Shown in pieces: positions 36,203 to 47,066 of a stretch of 64,000 nucleotides of DNA. Position 1 is the stretch's first letter. Each line of letters begins with the position of its first letter. Source of the stretch: Elmis aenea. Lineage: Eukaryota > Arthropoda > Insecta > Coleoptera > Elmidae. Both the position numbers and the translations under genes were made by a program. The DNA lies in assembly GCA_947652605.1 (NCBI GenBank), contig OX393577.1, positions 24,431,466 to 24,495,465 of the forward strand. Direction: 5' to 3'. The notes beneath the pieces were generated by a model, which saw only the letters and a program-made list of their open reading frames with translations, was not told the DNA's origin and searched no databases.

Positions 36203-36402
36203 GTGATTCTGCTAAAAACGATGTATTCTCTTGCAATCAATGCCACAAATGTTACAAATATAAACGTAATCTGCTACGGCATAAGGCATACGAATGTGGG
36301 AAAGAACCGAGATTTTCTTGCATGTATTGCCAATATAAGACCAAACACCGAACCAGTCTTCGTACGCATGTATTAGGGAAACATGGTGTTGTTATACTTT
36401 AA
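36203..36402 (+). CDS. lola: lola terminal exon 23: zinc-finger pair
   Basis: 66 residues after TATATTGTTTTTAG. Finger 1 CNQCHKCYKYKRNLLRHKAYEC has an extra cysteine at the Y-preceding position; linker GKEPRF; finger 2 CMYCQYKTKHRTSLRTHVLGKH; tail GVVIL. The tail resembles exons 14 and 15 (HGIV / HNIV), suggesting common descent. Confidence 0.94.
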
Positions 36403-37245
36403 TTTTTATCTGCAAGTAAAATTATTAATTTGTTATGTGCATACGACTTAAAATAATCTCAACATTTTATTATGTTTAATTCCATCTTTTACTCTATTGA
36501 TGCTTTATGAAATATATTGTGAGGCTAAAAAAGTTAAATTATTTATTTGGCTTATAATGTCTTTATGAAACACCCAATTATTTTGTGATTTTTGGTTTAA
36601 ACTTACACAAAACATCATAATCATAATCTGAACTTAATTTTATAAAATTTTAATTTTATTCTAAGTCTTTTTTTTAAACATTTTATTCTGAAATTATACA
36701 ATCTTTCGTTTAGGTCAAAAGTTTTTATGAAAGATTCATCATTTGACACAATCAGTTATCTTTCATGATCTGTTTCGTGTTTTTCTCTTCTAGACTCAAG
36801 TAATAAGACTATCGAAGAATTTTAAATGTTAAGAGTTTGTAAAATTACAGAGAAAATGGATTTTAAAAGCTTGATTTTATAGAAAAAGTAAATTTTTTTG
36901 AAAGTCAGCAATTACAAATTAGTATTAATAATATTAATATTTTGGCTTAAGTTGAGACCAAAAATGGGATGATATATATATATTTTTTAAAAAGCCTTAT
37001 CTGTACATATTACTTTTAGTCAGTACTTAAAGACCATTTCTGTAAAGTAACAAATACCTTTGCTTTTTTTGTGATTTGTATAACAGTAGCAATAAAAATT
37101 ACAAATAAGAAGGATTTTAGTTCAGTTTTTTTAACCGATCTTTGTTATTTAGAAACCATTTTTTCTAAATAAAATTAGAAACTGAAAAAAAGTCTCTCAA
37201 ATTTGATTTAAAAAATTAATGATACACTTCTTTTTTTGTTTTTAG
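36403..37245. other. Intron, nothing recognised
   Basis: No motif seen. Confidence 0.45.
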
Positions 37246-38263
37246 GTAATCATCATCAGTGTACTAATTGCAATAAATTTTCTAAATATAGAGAAAGTCT
37301 TTTTTCTACTCATGTATGTGAAAGTTGTCATTTTTTTACTGCCTACCCTACATGAAAGTTTTATTTTCGTCTTTAGTGGCGAAAATGATGTCACTGTCAA
37401 TGTCAAAATCAAGTTGTAAAATCTATGATGTTTTTTCTCATAATAAACTAAAATTGCGTTAGTATTCTTATCAAATAATTTAATTTTAATGTAGCATTTT
37501 ATATTTTATATAAAAGCCTAAGGATGGTACAAAAATTAATATTAAACATATTTTGTTTGCAGGTTATAATTTTATTTATGTCAATGTCAGTGTGGTGGTG
37601 TCGCTATGGAAATGAAATGATTAATTAAAACTTTATACATAACTAGATGAATTACCCGGCGTTGCACGGGTGATTACAATTCTCTTTTATCAATCACAGA
37701 CTACTCGCGCCCGGCGGACGTTCCCAGATTATTAATCACCGACTACTCGCGCTCGCGGTCGGCTGACGTTCCCGGCCGTCCTTTATACGACGTTTAATCC
37801 GTTGGGTCCTAAATAGTAACTGTGCAAAATTTGGACCCGATCGGTCAACGGGCCTAGGATTCTATAGCGAACAAACAAACAAATAAACAAACAAACAAGC
37901 TCTTTTATATATATAGAAGAATAAATTGTCATTTGGTTCGTTTACATTAACTTTCGTTCTATAATACTCCTATAATTTTAATTTCGTAGAAAAAAGCATT
38001 TACGACTTGAGATGAAATCAGTTTTTTTCGTTCGTGAAATTTTCTCACTCGCCACTTTGCTGCTCGAGACAAATCTCACCTCACGAAAAAAACTGGACTT
38101 TCATCTCTTGTAAAATATACTATTAAGGCATATCAATTATGAATGTAGAAATGACCCAAAGTTTTCTTGTCATCACTGTAACTACAAATTTAAATATAAG
38201 TTGCACCTTCGTATTCACAAATTAAAAAGGCACGGTGCTTTTATCGACCACTGGAAAAAATAA
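37246..38263 (+). pseudogene. lola: Broken lola exon 24, zinc-finger pair split by an inserted element
   Basis: The 5' half (37246 to about 37313) follows a good acceptor (TTTGTTTTTAG) in array phase and encodes most of finger 1: CTNCNKFSKYRESLFSTH. The reading then runs into foreign DNA and stops at 37357. The missing half resumes at about 38129: HINYEC, RNDPKF, then a complete finger 2 (CHHCNYKFKYKLHLRIHKLKRH) and stop TAA at 38261-38263. The roughly 818-bp insert shifts frame, and a CAT occurs at both joints as a possible target duplication. Sister of exon 25. No splice pair I can see restores the frame. Confidence 0.85.
37314..38128. mobile_element. Composite insertion inside exon 24
   Basis: About 815 bp between the exon halves. 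It contains AATTACCCGGCGTTGCACGG (37652 on) and GGACCCGATCGGTCAACGG, then a CAAA-rich tail (37870-37900), a block seen widely in insect repeats. A downstream imperfect hairpin (about 38002-38112) has GAGATGAAATCAGTTTTTTTCG facing CGAAAAAAACTGGACTTTCATCTC. No transposase frame seen. Possibly two insertions. Confidence 0.6.
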
Positions 38264-38403
38264 AATAAAACTACGTTGCTAATAAACATGTTGTTTTACT
38301 ACTTTAATGTTACAGAGTAACTATTTTTTATTTGAAGTAACTTCTATAGAATTATAAAACAACATCCATTTAAAAAAAAATTAATTGAATATTTTAATTT
38401 TAG

Positions 38404-38612
38404 GCTCATCGAAAATGTACCTAGAAGATAAAAAATTCATGTGCGGGAAATGTAATAAACGTTACAAAAATAAAGAAAGTTTATTCCGTCACATTGAGTA
38501 CGAGTGTGGAGTGGAACCAAAGTTTTTTTGCTCATATTGTGACTATAAATCAAAGCATAATGCAAATGTACGCAGACATACAATTAAACAGCACAAAACA
38601 AAACTTTTGTAA
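38404..38612 (+). CDS. lola: lola terminal exon 25: zinc-finger pair
   Basis: 69 residues; acceptor ATTTTAATTTTAG. Finger 1 CGKCNKRYKNKESLFRHIEYEC, linker GVEPKF, finger 2 CSYCDYKSKHNANVRRHTIKQH, tail KTKLL. The only intact member of the 24/25 pair, 140 bp after the broken exon 24. AATAAA about 10 nt after the stop; only 121 bp separate the stop from the homeodomain exon. Confidence 0.94.
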
Positions 38613-38733
38613 ATAATTAAAATAAATATAGAATCAAATACAAAACTGATCGTTTGTTATTGTGTCACATAGCTCTTCTAATCAACTTAAAAGAAATAAA
38701 CTTTTGTACAGTCTACAGCGGTTTTTATTGCAG

Positions 38734-39117
38734 AAATCCTGCAAGGAATATTACCTTCTAATATGGATATTATTAAAACGTTAGAATCAAATATTGCATC
38801 ACCTGGATCCAGTCAGCAACATCTTTCTAGAAGGATAAGAACTACATTTGAAAAGCATCAACTTGGAATGTTAAAAACATATTTTTCTGCCAAACAACAT
38901 CCAAACTCTGAGGAAATTAAACAGCTAAGCCTAAAGACTGGCCTATCAACGAGAGTTCTGCAGGTATGGTTCTATTTTAAACTAGAAATATTGTCATACC
39001 TATGTAATTCATTTGTAGGTCTGGTTTCAAAATGCTAGAGCAAAATGGCGAAAGAGTCACTCTGATAGTGGACAAAGTGCACCTGATACAATAACAATGG
39101 GTCAATGCCAACCATAG
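38734..39117 (+). CDS. Terminal exon 26 (two exons): LIM-class homeodomain
   Basis: Acceptor GGTTTTTATTGCAG, then AA completes the shared codon, the same phase as the finger exons. Exon part 38734-38963, intron 38964-39018 (GTATGG...TTTGTAG, 55 nt), exon part 39019-39117; 109 residues in all. After a 31-residue leader, residues 32-91 form a full homeodomain: R5, F8, L16, F20, L40 and the helix-3 invariants W48, F49, N51, R53, with Q50. The helix-3 string VLQVWFQNARAKWR and YF at 19-20 match apterous/Lhx2/Lhx9 best. The intron sits between positions 46 and 47, a site used in LIM-homeobox genes, so it looks copied from genomic DNA, not retroposed. No LIM domains nearby. A tail SHSDSGQSAPDTITMGQCQP ends at TAG. 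Reading through the intron gives VWFYFK and a stop at 39036-39038. Fusion to the lola BTB part is inferred from phase and position. Confidence 0.82.
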
Positions 39118-39814
39118 CAATAAACAAAGTTATCACCAAAAAATATTTGACATAGAACAAAATGTTAAATTGCTTACTTTTAACTTTAAGATATGTATGC
39201 ATAGTTTATAGAAAAAGTATTATATTGGAAAGCAAACAAAATTTTGAAAATTTTGTCGTAGTATTTTTGTTTTTGTATTTGCTAAATGTGGAAATATTTA
39301 TTACAATTTTGAAAACAAAAGTCAGTTTTAGTTGCAAACTGTACTTAAATTAAATGCTAAAATCTCATTAACTGTTATGATTATGTTTGTAAGTTAACAT
39401 TTTAATGTGCAGTATTTATGTAATAGTTTTTTTTTCATTTTAAAAACCTACAATTTTTTATTTTACAAAAGAATTCAGATGTTACCTGATATTGTAGAAT
39501 AAAGCATAACGAATATAAATTAAGTTCTTTTTTATTATCTATTTAGAAGTAAAGAAATTATGATCTTGATTTAAATGATTTGAGAGCTAACAATCAAAAT
39601 TAGGCTGCAGAAGTTTTAACCAGTTGCTGTAGTTTAAAAATGTTCCGATTATTTGTTGTAGAAAGTGCTACGGAATATTTTTAAAAATTATTAAATGGTG
39701 TCCCTAAAAAATGACTGTTTAATCCTGCTTAACATGTCATAACTCTAAAGTGGCATGGATATACAGATGTAGTGTATTAAGACACAAATAAATATTAACT
39801 TCATTTTTTTTTAG
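39118..39814. other. 3' region of the homeodomain exon and intron
   Basis: AATAAA overlaps 39119-39124 just after the homeodomain stop and again near 39499; no other feature. Confidence 0.5.
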
Positions 39815-40116
39815 GTAAATACAGATTTGAAGCAATGGTTGCAAGAGTAACACAGGATGGAAGATACTGTTGTTCTTGTGGTTCAAAATATAAACACAAG
39901 CGTAATCTCCAACAACATCAAAGACTTGACTGTGGAAACAGAGTCGGAATGTTTGAGTGTTCATGTGGTTCAAAATATAAACATTTGCGAAATCTTCAAC
40001 AGCATCAACGATTTGACTGTGGTAGAGAACCACGTTTTGCATGTTCTTATTGCTTTTTAAAATTTCGTACCAGATGTAAGCTAAAATTACATGAAATGCG
40101 TCATTCCTGTGTGTAA
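39815..40116 (+). CDS. lola: lola terminal exon 27: three zinc fingers
   Basis: 100 residues after TTCATTTTTTTTTAG. Internal duplication of finger 1: GRYCCSCGSKYKHKRNLQQHQRLDCG and then ECSCGSKYKHLRNLQQHQRFDCG, followed by a C2H2 finger CSYCFLKFRTRCKLKLHEMRH. The C2HC fingers use a C-x1-C start (CSC; in the first copy a CCSC could still give x2), which is not standard. Repeat period is about 96 bp. Sister of exon 28, which has the single-copy state. Confidence 0.93.
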
Positions 40117-40414
40117 AAAATTATATGTAAAAAATCGGAATAAACTGTGAAATCTAAATAGCAAATTATTTAGTACACCAAATTTATATCATTAACAGGC
40201 ATTCAATTATTCTTACTATAACAATAAAATCCAAATAATTTTACCTATAGATATTATTTAGTTAGTCAATGTGACTGCTCTTGCAAATTTTAAGGTGAAA
40301 TCATTCTCTGGTTAAGTAAAATACCACATTTCGTAGGAAGTTGGGTCGATTGAGTCAATATTTAAATCCATTCCATATTTATAATATTATAAATAATAAC
40401 ATCTTCTTTTTCAG

Positions 40415-40635
40415 ATTATGATGCATTTGAAGAAGATATTAATTATGATGAAAACCAAAGATTTCATTGTCTTTGTGGTCGTAAATATAAACACCAACGA
40501 AATCTTCAACAACATCAGCGATTTGATTGTGGAAAGGAACCACGGTTTCGGTGCGACTATTGTCCTTTTAAATTTCGAACAAGATATAATCTTAAAGTGC
40601 ATTTAATGCAACATTTTAAAACCCAAAAAGAATAA
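40415..40635 (+). CDS. lola: lola terminal exon 28: zinc-finger pair with C-x1-C first finger
   Basis: 73 residues; acceptor ATCTTCTTTTTCAG. Acidic leader DAFEEDINYDENQRF, finger 1 CLCGRKYKHQRNLQQHQRFDC with only one residue between the first two cysteines, linker GKEPRF, finger 2 CDYCPFKFRTRYNLKVHLMQH, tail FKTQKE. Shared NLQQHQRFDCG and F(K)FRTR link it to exon 27. Confidence 0.93.
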
Positions 40636-41576
40636 TTAAATGAGATAAAGTTCGGTGATATTTTTTGTGCTCATTTATGCTTATTGAAGTTGATTTAGTG
40701 TAGGGATGCACAGACTGGTTAAGACCAGGGGTCACATAGGTTCTCTTGTTTTATGGGAGAGCCATAAAAAAAAAATCATGAAAGTTATGTTATGTATCGT
40801 ATATCGTGTTTATTAACCGTATCTTACAAAGGAAGAATATCAAAACTAAATAAACAAATTTTAATTTGATAGTTGCCTATGCATGTATTAGAAAAATCGT
40901 GTGAATTATTAAAATAATTCATGGTGAAGTGGGTCGAAAACAGCAGCATGCAGGCCGCGGTCTGTACATTCCTGGTTTAGTGTTCTGTTTAATTTACAAT
41001 ATGGATGACTCAAGATACTATATTATTTAATACTCTTTCATTAATTGTCATTTAATTTTTGCAAATTTGTTAAAGCTTATTTAAGTAATGACAATGACTG
41101 CAGTTTTTTTTTAAATAATGGACATTCATGTTTGCAATTGTAATTTATGAAATGTAGTGTATATATTTTTAAGTTTTGAAACTGTTTTTAATAAACATAT
41201 TTACTGTTTATAATAAATATTTAATGTAAATATTCATTGCATATAATTTTTTTTTTATAGATGTATTCTTTTATTGTTTCATTATTTCATTATTTTATTT
41301 AAAGTGTACGAAAAGCTAAAGCTATATTTTTGAAGCACATGATCTATAATATATTGCTTATCATATCAAAATATAATTTTTTTACGTTGTTTTTTTTTAA
41401 ATTCAGGTACTGTTATTTCAAAGGTCTTCACATTTTTGTTTCCAGAATCCAACGCAGTAGTTTTCGTTGTAGTTAAAATACAATCTTTAATTAATTTCGC
41501 ATGTTGCTTATTTTAGCATGACTAACTTATTTTTATTATTTTTTATGATTTTTTTACTTACCATAATTTATTTCAG
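40636..41576. other. Intron, nothing recognised
   Basis: AT-rich; 40710-40985 is mixed-composition sequence without identifiable ends. Confidence 0.4.
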
Positions 41577-41935
41577 ATGATATCGAACTTGATGATGAGG
41601 AATACATGCCTTTACATTTATCCCTACCCATAATTGTAAAAAAGAAAATAAAATCATCCACGCCAAAATCAATTTTGAAATCGGAAAATCACAATATGGA
41701 GTCACCTGGTTATGACTGTTCCAACTGTGGCCGATTTTACAAATTAAAGAGTTCTTTGCGCAACCACAAGAAATGGGAATGTGGAAAAGAACCCCAATTT
41801 AAGTGTTCTTACTGCTCTTATCAAGCCAAGCAAAAGATGCACATGTCTAGACATATGGAACGAGTCCACAAAGAAGTTGACTACGCTGCACTTTACACTC
41901 AAATGATCAAACTGGAAGCACTTGAAAAGAAATAA
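41577..41935 (+). CDS. lola: lola terminal exon 29: zinc-finger pair with long charged leader
   Basis: 119 residues, the longest finger exon here. Acceptor CATAATTTATTTCAG. A 45-residue leader has an acidic start (DDIELDDEEY) then a basic segment (VKKKIKSSTPKSILK), possibly a nuclear localisation signal. Finger 1 CSNCGRFYKLKSSLRNHKKWEC, linker GKEPQF, finger 2 CSYCSYQAKQKMHMSRHMERVH, then a helical tail (VDYAALYTQMIKLEALEKK). Confidence 0.95.
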
Positions 41936-43891
41936 CTTTTATATCTTTTAATTTGTTTTTTACTCTTTTATTACATATTAAATTTTTGTATCTCATTTAT
42001 AGTTGACTAGATTACTATATTTTCTGCTTTTTCGAATGGTTATACTTTTCTTAGTTTAGTTTTACATTATATCATTATTGCTTAATAGTTACTAAGATTT
42101 AGTTTTAATATATGTTGATAATTACTGGCAGGCTAATACGTTAGATTTTTGACTAAAAACTAATTTGTTGTTTGATCTTTGTTTGTGTTCGATTGTTTAT
42201 AAATCTGTTAAAAGCAGAATATTTTTTGGCTCTGATTTGCCATGTCCATGTCTCAAAATATATAAGTAGTTAAGCAAGCAATACATAACGATAATAATCA
42301 TACGTTAGTATTATATTTTAAGTTCCAAATAATTCTTAATTGAATTAATTAGAGTTTAATTTTTGCGTATACTTTTTATTTTATAAGTTTGAAACTCGTA
42401 TGGTATTATTAGTGTAATGACCAAATTATGTGCCTTAAAAACATTTAATAGTTCCTACACACGTCAAGACAATTTGTGACTCACTATTTTACCATATTGC
42501 TATCAGTACCATTTAAGCATGATCCTATATTAATCATTAAAAGCATGATCCTATATTATTACATTGTTAAACTTTGCTAAAACACTTATTAGTTGTTTTA
42601 CTATATTATGTTGTAAGTTTGTAGTTTTATAGAATAACATAATCTCATGATTTACAATCATTTTATTATTGTTAAGTAATGTTTTTTTTGTAGGTTCCTA
42701 CATATGTATAATTTTTCAATAAACGCTTTTTTTACTATGCAGTACTTATAGTATTAAATGATAAAAATTTTATATGAATGTTATGATGCTTAAATGGGGG
42801 CTTAGGTAGGGTAACCATTCGTCCCCGATTTTCGGGGACTGTCCCCGAAACAAGACTCAGGTTCCGGATTATTCTTGTCCCCGATTTTCATTATTTTCTT
42901 ATTCACATTTAAAATAACGAATGTATGGTATTTTCACTGTTGCCAAATTATGCAAATCTGTTAGTCTGGCAACATTGTAACCGCCTATTGGTCACGAAAA
43001 CTGGAGAACTGGGATCAACTGGGATTAGGGACTGTGATTAGGGAAGAGTTTGTGCACCTTAAATAAAGTGTCAAGTCCGATTAGGTTATGTTGTGGTTAT
43101 GTTAAGGTTAGGTTACTTAGGGTTGCCACACGTCCTTTCTTTTGGACAAATCCTCTTTTTTTGAAATGTGCAAAAATGCGTGGGTTTTAAATCCCGCTCT
43201 TTAGTTTGAATTTCGTTTATTAAAAAAAAGTTGTGGTTTGTGGTGTACGGGAAACGGGAAAATAGATTTTACGAAAGCTAGTTGAGGAACTTTTTTTTTT
43301 GGTAACACCAGCTTAGTGTCTCCGAAAGTTCAGGGTAAAAAATGGTCATCTTAGAATAAAGCCTTTTTCTTGATGTAATACAAATGTAAACAAAATAATT
43401 CCCTTAAAATGTTGAACATGATTCAAACAAAACTGCAATAAAATAGATGATTAATAGACAAACAGTGACCAATTTGGTACATGGATGAATTTTTAACCAC
43501 AAAACTTTTATATAAAATGCAATTATTTTATTTGTTTTTCAGAACTGCAATTAATAAACTATTTTATCAAAGTGTTTCGTTTAAAATGTTTCAAGAGTGA
43601 TCAAACACGACAGTTTTAACAACAAAAACTTGAATACATTTTATGATATTTTTTTGTGGTAAGACTAATATTATAACAACAACAAAAAATAGACTTTAGA
43701 AATAAGCTCTTAAGGATATTGATGTTAAATTTATTATCGTTAAAGACTTTTATCATTCTAATGTTGTATACCTATGTGTATGTATGTATAAAACCAAATT
43801 TTCAATGAATGATAATAAATAATATATTAATATAAATAATTCAGTATGCTATAATAATGTAGGACCCAAAATTAATATAAATGTTTTTTAG
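41936..43891. other. Intron with weak repeat traces
   Basis: A short self-complementary stretch (GTCCCCGATTTTCGGGGAC) at 42831-42849 and TTAGGTTATG / GTTAGGTTACTTAGGG near 43080-43120. I could not define element borders. Confidence 0.4.
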
Positions 43892-44085
43892 GACGGGTAA
43901 AACCACCTAAAATATATCTCTGTACACAATGTCTAAAAAGGTACTCTTCAAGAAAATATTTAAATCGACATGTTCGTTACGAGTGTGGAAAACAACCAAG
44001 ATTTGCCTGCCCACATTGTGCGTACCGAGCACATCAGAAAATCTTGGTACAGAACCATATATTAAAAATGCATTCGAATAAATGA
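43892..44085 (+). CDS. lola: lola terminal exon 30: zinc-finger pair
   Basis: 64 residues after ATGTTTTTTAG. Leader RVKPPKIYL, finger 1 CTQCLKRYSSRKYLNRHVRYEC, linker GKQPRF, finger 2 CPHCAYRAHQKILVQNHILKMH; the second helix is one residue longer before its first His than in sister exons. Ends SNK before TGA. Confidence 0.92.
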
Positions 44086-44267
44086 GAGCGTAAAACAAGA
44101 TTGTTTAATACACATATATGTTTTATAATGTTATTAAATAATACGGAATTGTTTATATTTGTTGTATAAATTAGTTGATTTATGTGTTTTACTAGTGTGG
44201 AAATGCTTTCAGATTTTATTATATGTAAAGGTTTGAAATTTATATTATTTGTGTTAATACATAAAAG

Positions 44268-44862
44268 CAGTGGCGGATTAAGCAAAACCGGGGCCCTAGA
44301 CAAGGTTTTAAGACCGGCCCTTACCAGTAAATTATTTTTTTTTATATACAATAGGTACCAATAAATGTTACATTTTGATAATAAAATGATTAGTAAAGAT
44401 CACTTACCTTAATATTTCCTAAAAACGACCAGTATGCAGTGATTTTAAGCGAAGAAGGAAATCTATGATCGAAAATAATCTTATATCAAATATCAGCCGA
44501 TTCTTTGACTTACTATACACCCAAACCTAACCTAACCTTTAGGTTCTTTTTCTATGGGCCAAACGCGAGAATACTCTCACTTTGCGATGCTACTTCAACA
44601 CCTCTCTTGGTGCCGAACGCACCCATTGCAGTTTCTGAGACGGGCAGCGAAAAAAGGGATGACTTAATTTGGCTGCGGAACCAACAAATCGTTTCTTTCA
44701 ATTATTTTATGTTGAATATTGATAACATAATTTAATACGGGAATAACCTTTTTTTTGTTTTCAACTACCTTACTATTTTAAATTAAAATACATTTTTACG
44801 AGCCCCAAAAATTATGGGCCCTAGGCACTTGTCTAGTTTGCCTAGTCCATAATCCGCCCCTG
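44268..44862. mobile_element. hAT non-autonomous element
   Basis: 595 bp. Ends CAGTGGCGGATTA and TAATCCGCCCCTG, with an exact 8-bp target duplication CATAAAAG at 44260-44267 and 44863-44870. Subterminal GGGCCCTAGACAAG / CTTGTCTAG. No transposase. Confidence 0.88.
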
Positions 44863-45149
44863 CATAAAAGTTGTTTTTGACTAAAAAGTTGTTATAAGTT
44901 GACTACATAATTTTGTGAAAATAAGAATAACATGTACATAATACTATTAAAATAATAAATTAATCAAACAGATATAAACAAGCTTAATTCAAAATCACTT
45001 ATCTTTATTTAAAAGGATCTCTTGCCGAAATGAAATCACAGTATCAATTTTGGTTGTATTAAGTTTATTTATATTAATAAACAAATCACTTTAATAATTC
45101 AATAATTTAAGTCAAAAATTGTTTAGTTGTCTGTGTACTTTTGCTTTAA

Positions 45150-46284
45150 CTCTTACAGGCATGGTGGTACACGTTATGTACCACCATTTTTGTTACCAAT
45201 GCTGCATGGTGGTACTGAAATTGTACCACCTAATTTAATATTTCTGCTGTTCTGCACGATCGCTTAAAAACTGTACCACCTATGCCAATATGTACTGACA
45301 TAACGTAACTTTACGCTGCAGGTCAGAACCCGATAGAAATTGCTTGCATTGATTGTCTGTCAACTCATTTTAGTTGTATTTTGGACCCCAGTAAAGTGTA
45401 CAAAAATAATTTGTTGTAATTAGTGTAATTTTAACATAAAATAATTGTGTTTATGTTAAATCTGTCTGCTTGTGGTATGGTTTACACTTGACATTGTTTT
45501 CATATTTAAAATAAGTTTTTCTTGTGTTTATTTGACAATAATTTGGTGGTACGTTATTTGTACCACTGTGAACATTCAAACAAATAATCACTATTAAAAT
45601 CATTATACAATTTAGAAGACTTGCCATTTAAATTGAAAGGATTAATTTCTTGCGAAAATTGAAGATATTCCGACTGACCAAGAATCTATAATTGGTGAAC
45701 TAGATGATACAGAGCAGGTAAATAAGGAAAGGGAAGTTAATTTAGAAATGGATAATTTAGAAACTTATTAAATTATTCTGATTAGTCAGATTCTGATAAC
45801 AATATGCCACTAAGTCATTTTACAAAAATACAAGTAATAACATTCAGGAGGCACCCAGATGGACGAATCTTTGACTAGCTGCTGTTCTGGCCAGTTTGAA
45901 TATTATGCTGGAATTACAGATATTGTTTATCAAGTTACTGATCCTACACCTTATAAAATATTTAGTTTACTGTTAACCGAAAAAAATTATTGAAAATATA
46001 GTTTTTCAAACAAATCTGTACCCACAAAGAAGTAAAAAAAAAGAATATATTACAATTTGTGATAAATCAAGCTACTCAAAATTTCGCATTACAGGCATAG
46101 TGGTACATAGGGTGTACCACCTCACCAGGAGTTGCTGAACCCGACGAGGATGCTAAAACATATATTTTTCTTTTTTATTCTGCATCCTCTTTCAAATGCA
46201 TTTAGTTTCGTTGTTAATAAATAATTTTTAATTTTGTGTGCAGCACGGGCAAAAATATGTCTGCTTTTTATGTGCCTGTAAGAG
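45150..46284 (+). mobile_element. piggyBac-like element with transposase fragments
   Basis: TTAA on both sides; ends CTCTTACAGGCA and TGCCTGTAAGAG, with subterminal GGCATxGTGGTAC repeats. On the + strand, scattered pieces read LDDTEQVN, then DPTPYKIFSLLLTE and, after a one-base shift, the IFxTNLY region, all as in the start of the piggyBac transposase domain. Stops and shifts make it dead. 1135 bp. Confidence 0.82.
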
Positions 46285-46875
46285 TTAAAGTGATATTTTA
46301 AAAGTTTTGTATTTTAATTCGTTATTAAAGGGCTTGCTTCAGAATTAATAATTTATGTAATAAGTCAATTACAAAACAAATTAATAGTTATATTTTACTA
46401 TATAATTCATATTTATCATATTTGTTTGTGAAATATTGAAAATAAAAAATGTTGATCTAATATATTTTTAGTTTGGTAACATGTTATTGAATTAAAAAAG
46501 TGTAAAATTTTGCATTGGAAGATGTTTTATGACATCCAAAACTGCGTAATTAAAAAACACATGAACTTTAACAACTTTGAAGATGGTTGTTAGTAATTCC
46601 TTATCAAGAAGTTTAATCATTACATGATGCATTAATATCACTTTACTTTTTAGTGATCTTCATGAGGTAATATCTGAAATTTTTTAAAACTGTCAGTTGA
46701 GTGATGGGTCTCTTAGGTTGAGGACCCTTGAAATGGTCAGGTATAAATACAATTAAATCTGTCACTACTGTCGTAAATTATACAATATCCTAATAATACA
46801 TTTCCTTCATTGTTATTACGTTTAGAAAAATAGTTTAAGCATCAGTATTATATTAATTGATTATTATTTTTTTAG

Positions 46876-47066
46876 GTGCCAAGACTTACACATGTATCGA
46901 TTGTGGAAAAGCATACAAATATAAAACAACATTATGTCGACATCAAAGATATGAATGTCACAAACAGCGCATGTTCAACTGTCCCCACTGCAACTATAGT
47001 GCATTTCAGAAGCACCATATCTCAATACATGTCGCTAGAATGCATAGTACCACACCACCTGATTAA
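46876..47066 (+). CDS. lola: lola terminal exon 31: zinc-finger pair
   Basis: 63 residues; acceptor TATTATTTTTTTAG. Finger 1 CIDCGKAYKYKTTLCRHQRYEC; the linker glycine is replaced by histidine (ECHKQRMF); finger 2 CPHCNYSAFQKHHISIHVARMH. Tail STTPPD. The finger-2 pattern (Y.A.QK...) resembles exons 29 and 30 just upstream. It lies 590 bp after a piggyBac-like element. Confidence 0.94.

Noticed and set aside
39737..40042. Minus-strand frame opposite exon 27
   Set aside because: Antisense shadow of the repeated finger coding sequence; lacks domain or promoter signals.
43080..43125. TTAGG-like stretch as interstitial insect telomere repeat
   Set aside because: Only a few imperfect GGTTA units, no array; such motifs are common in AT-rich insect introns.
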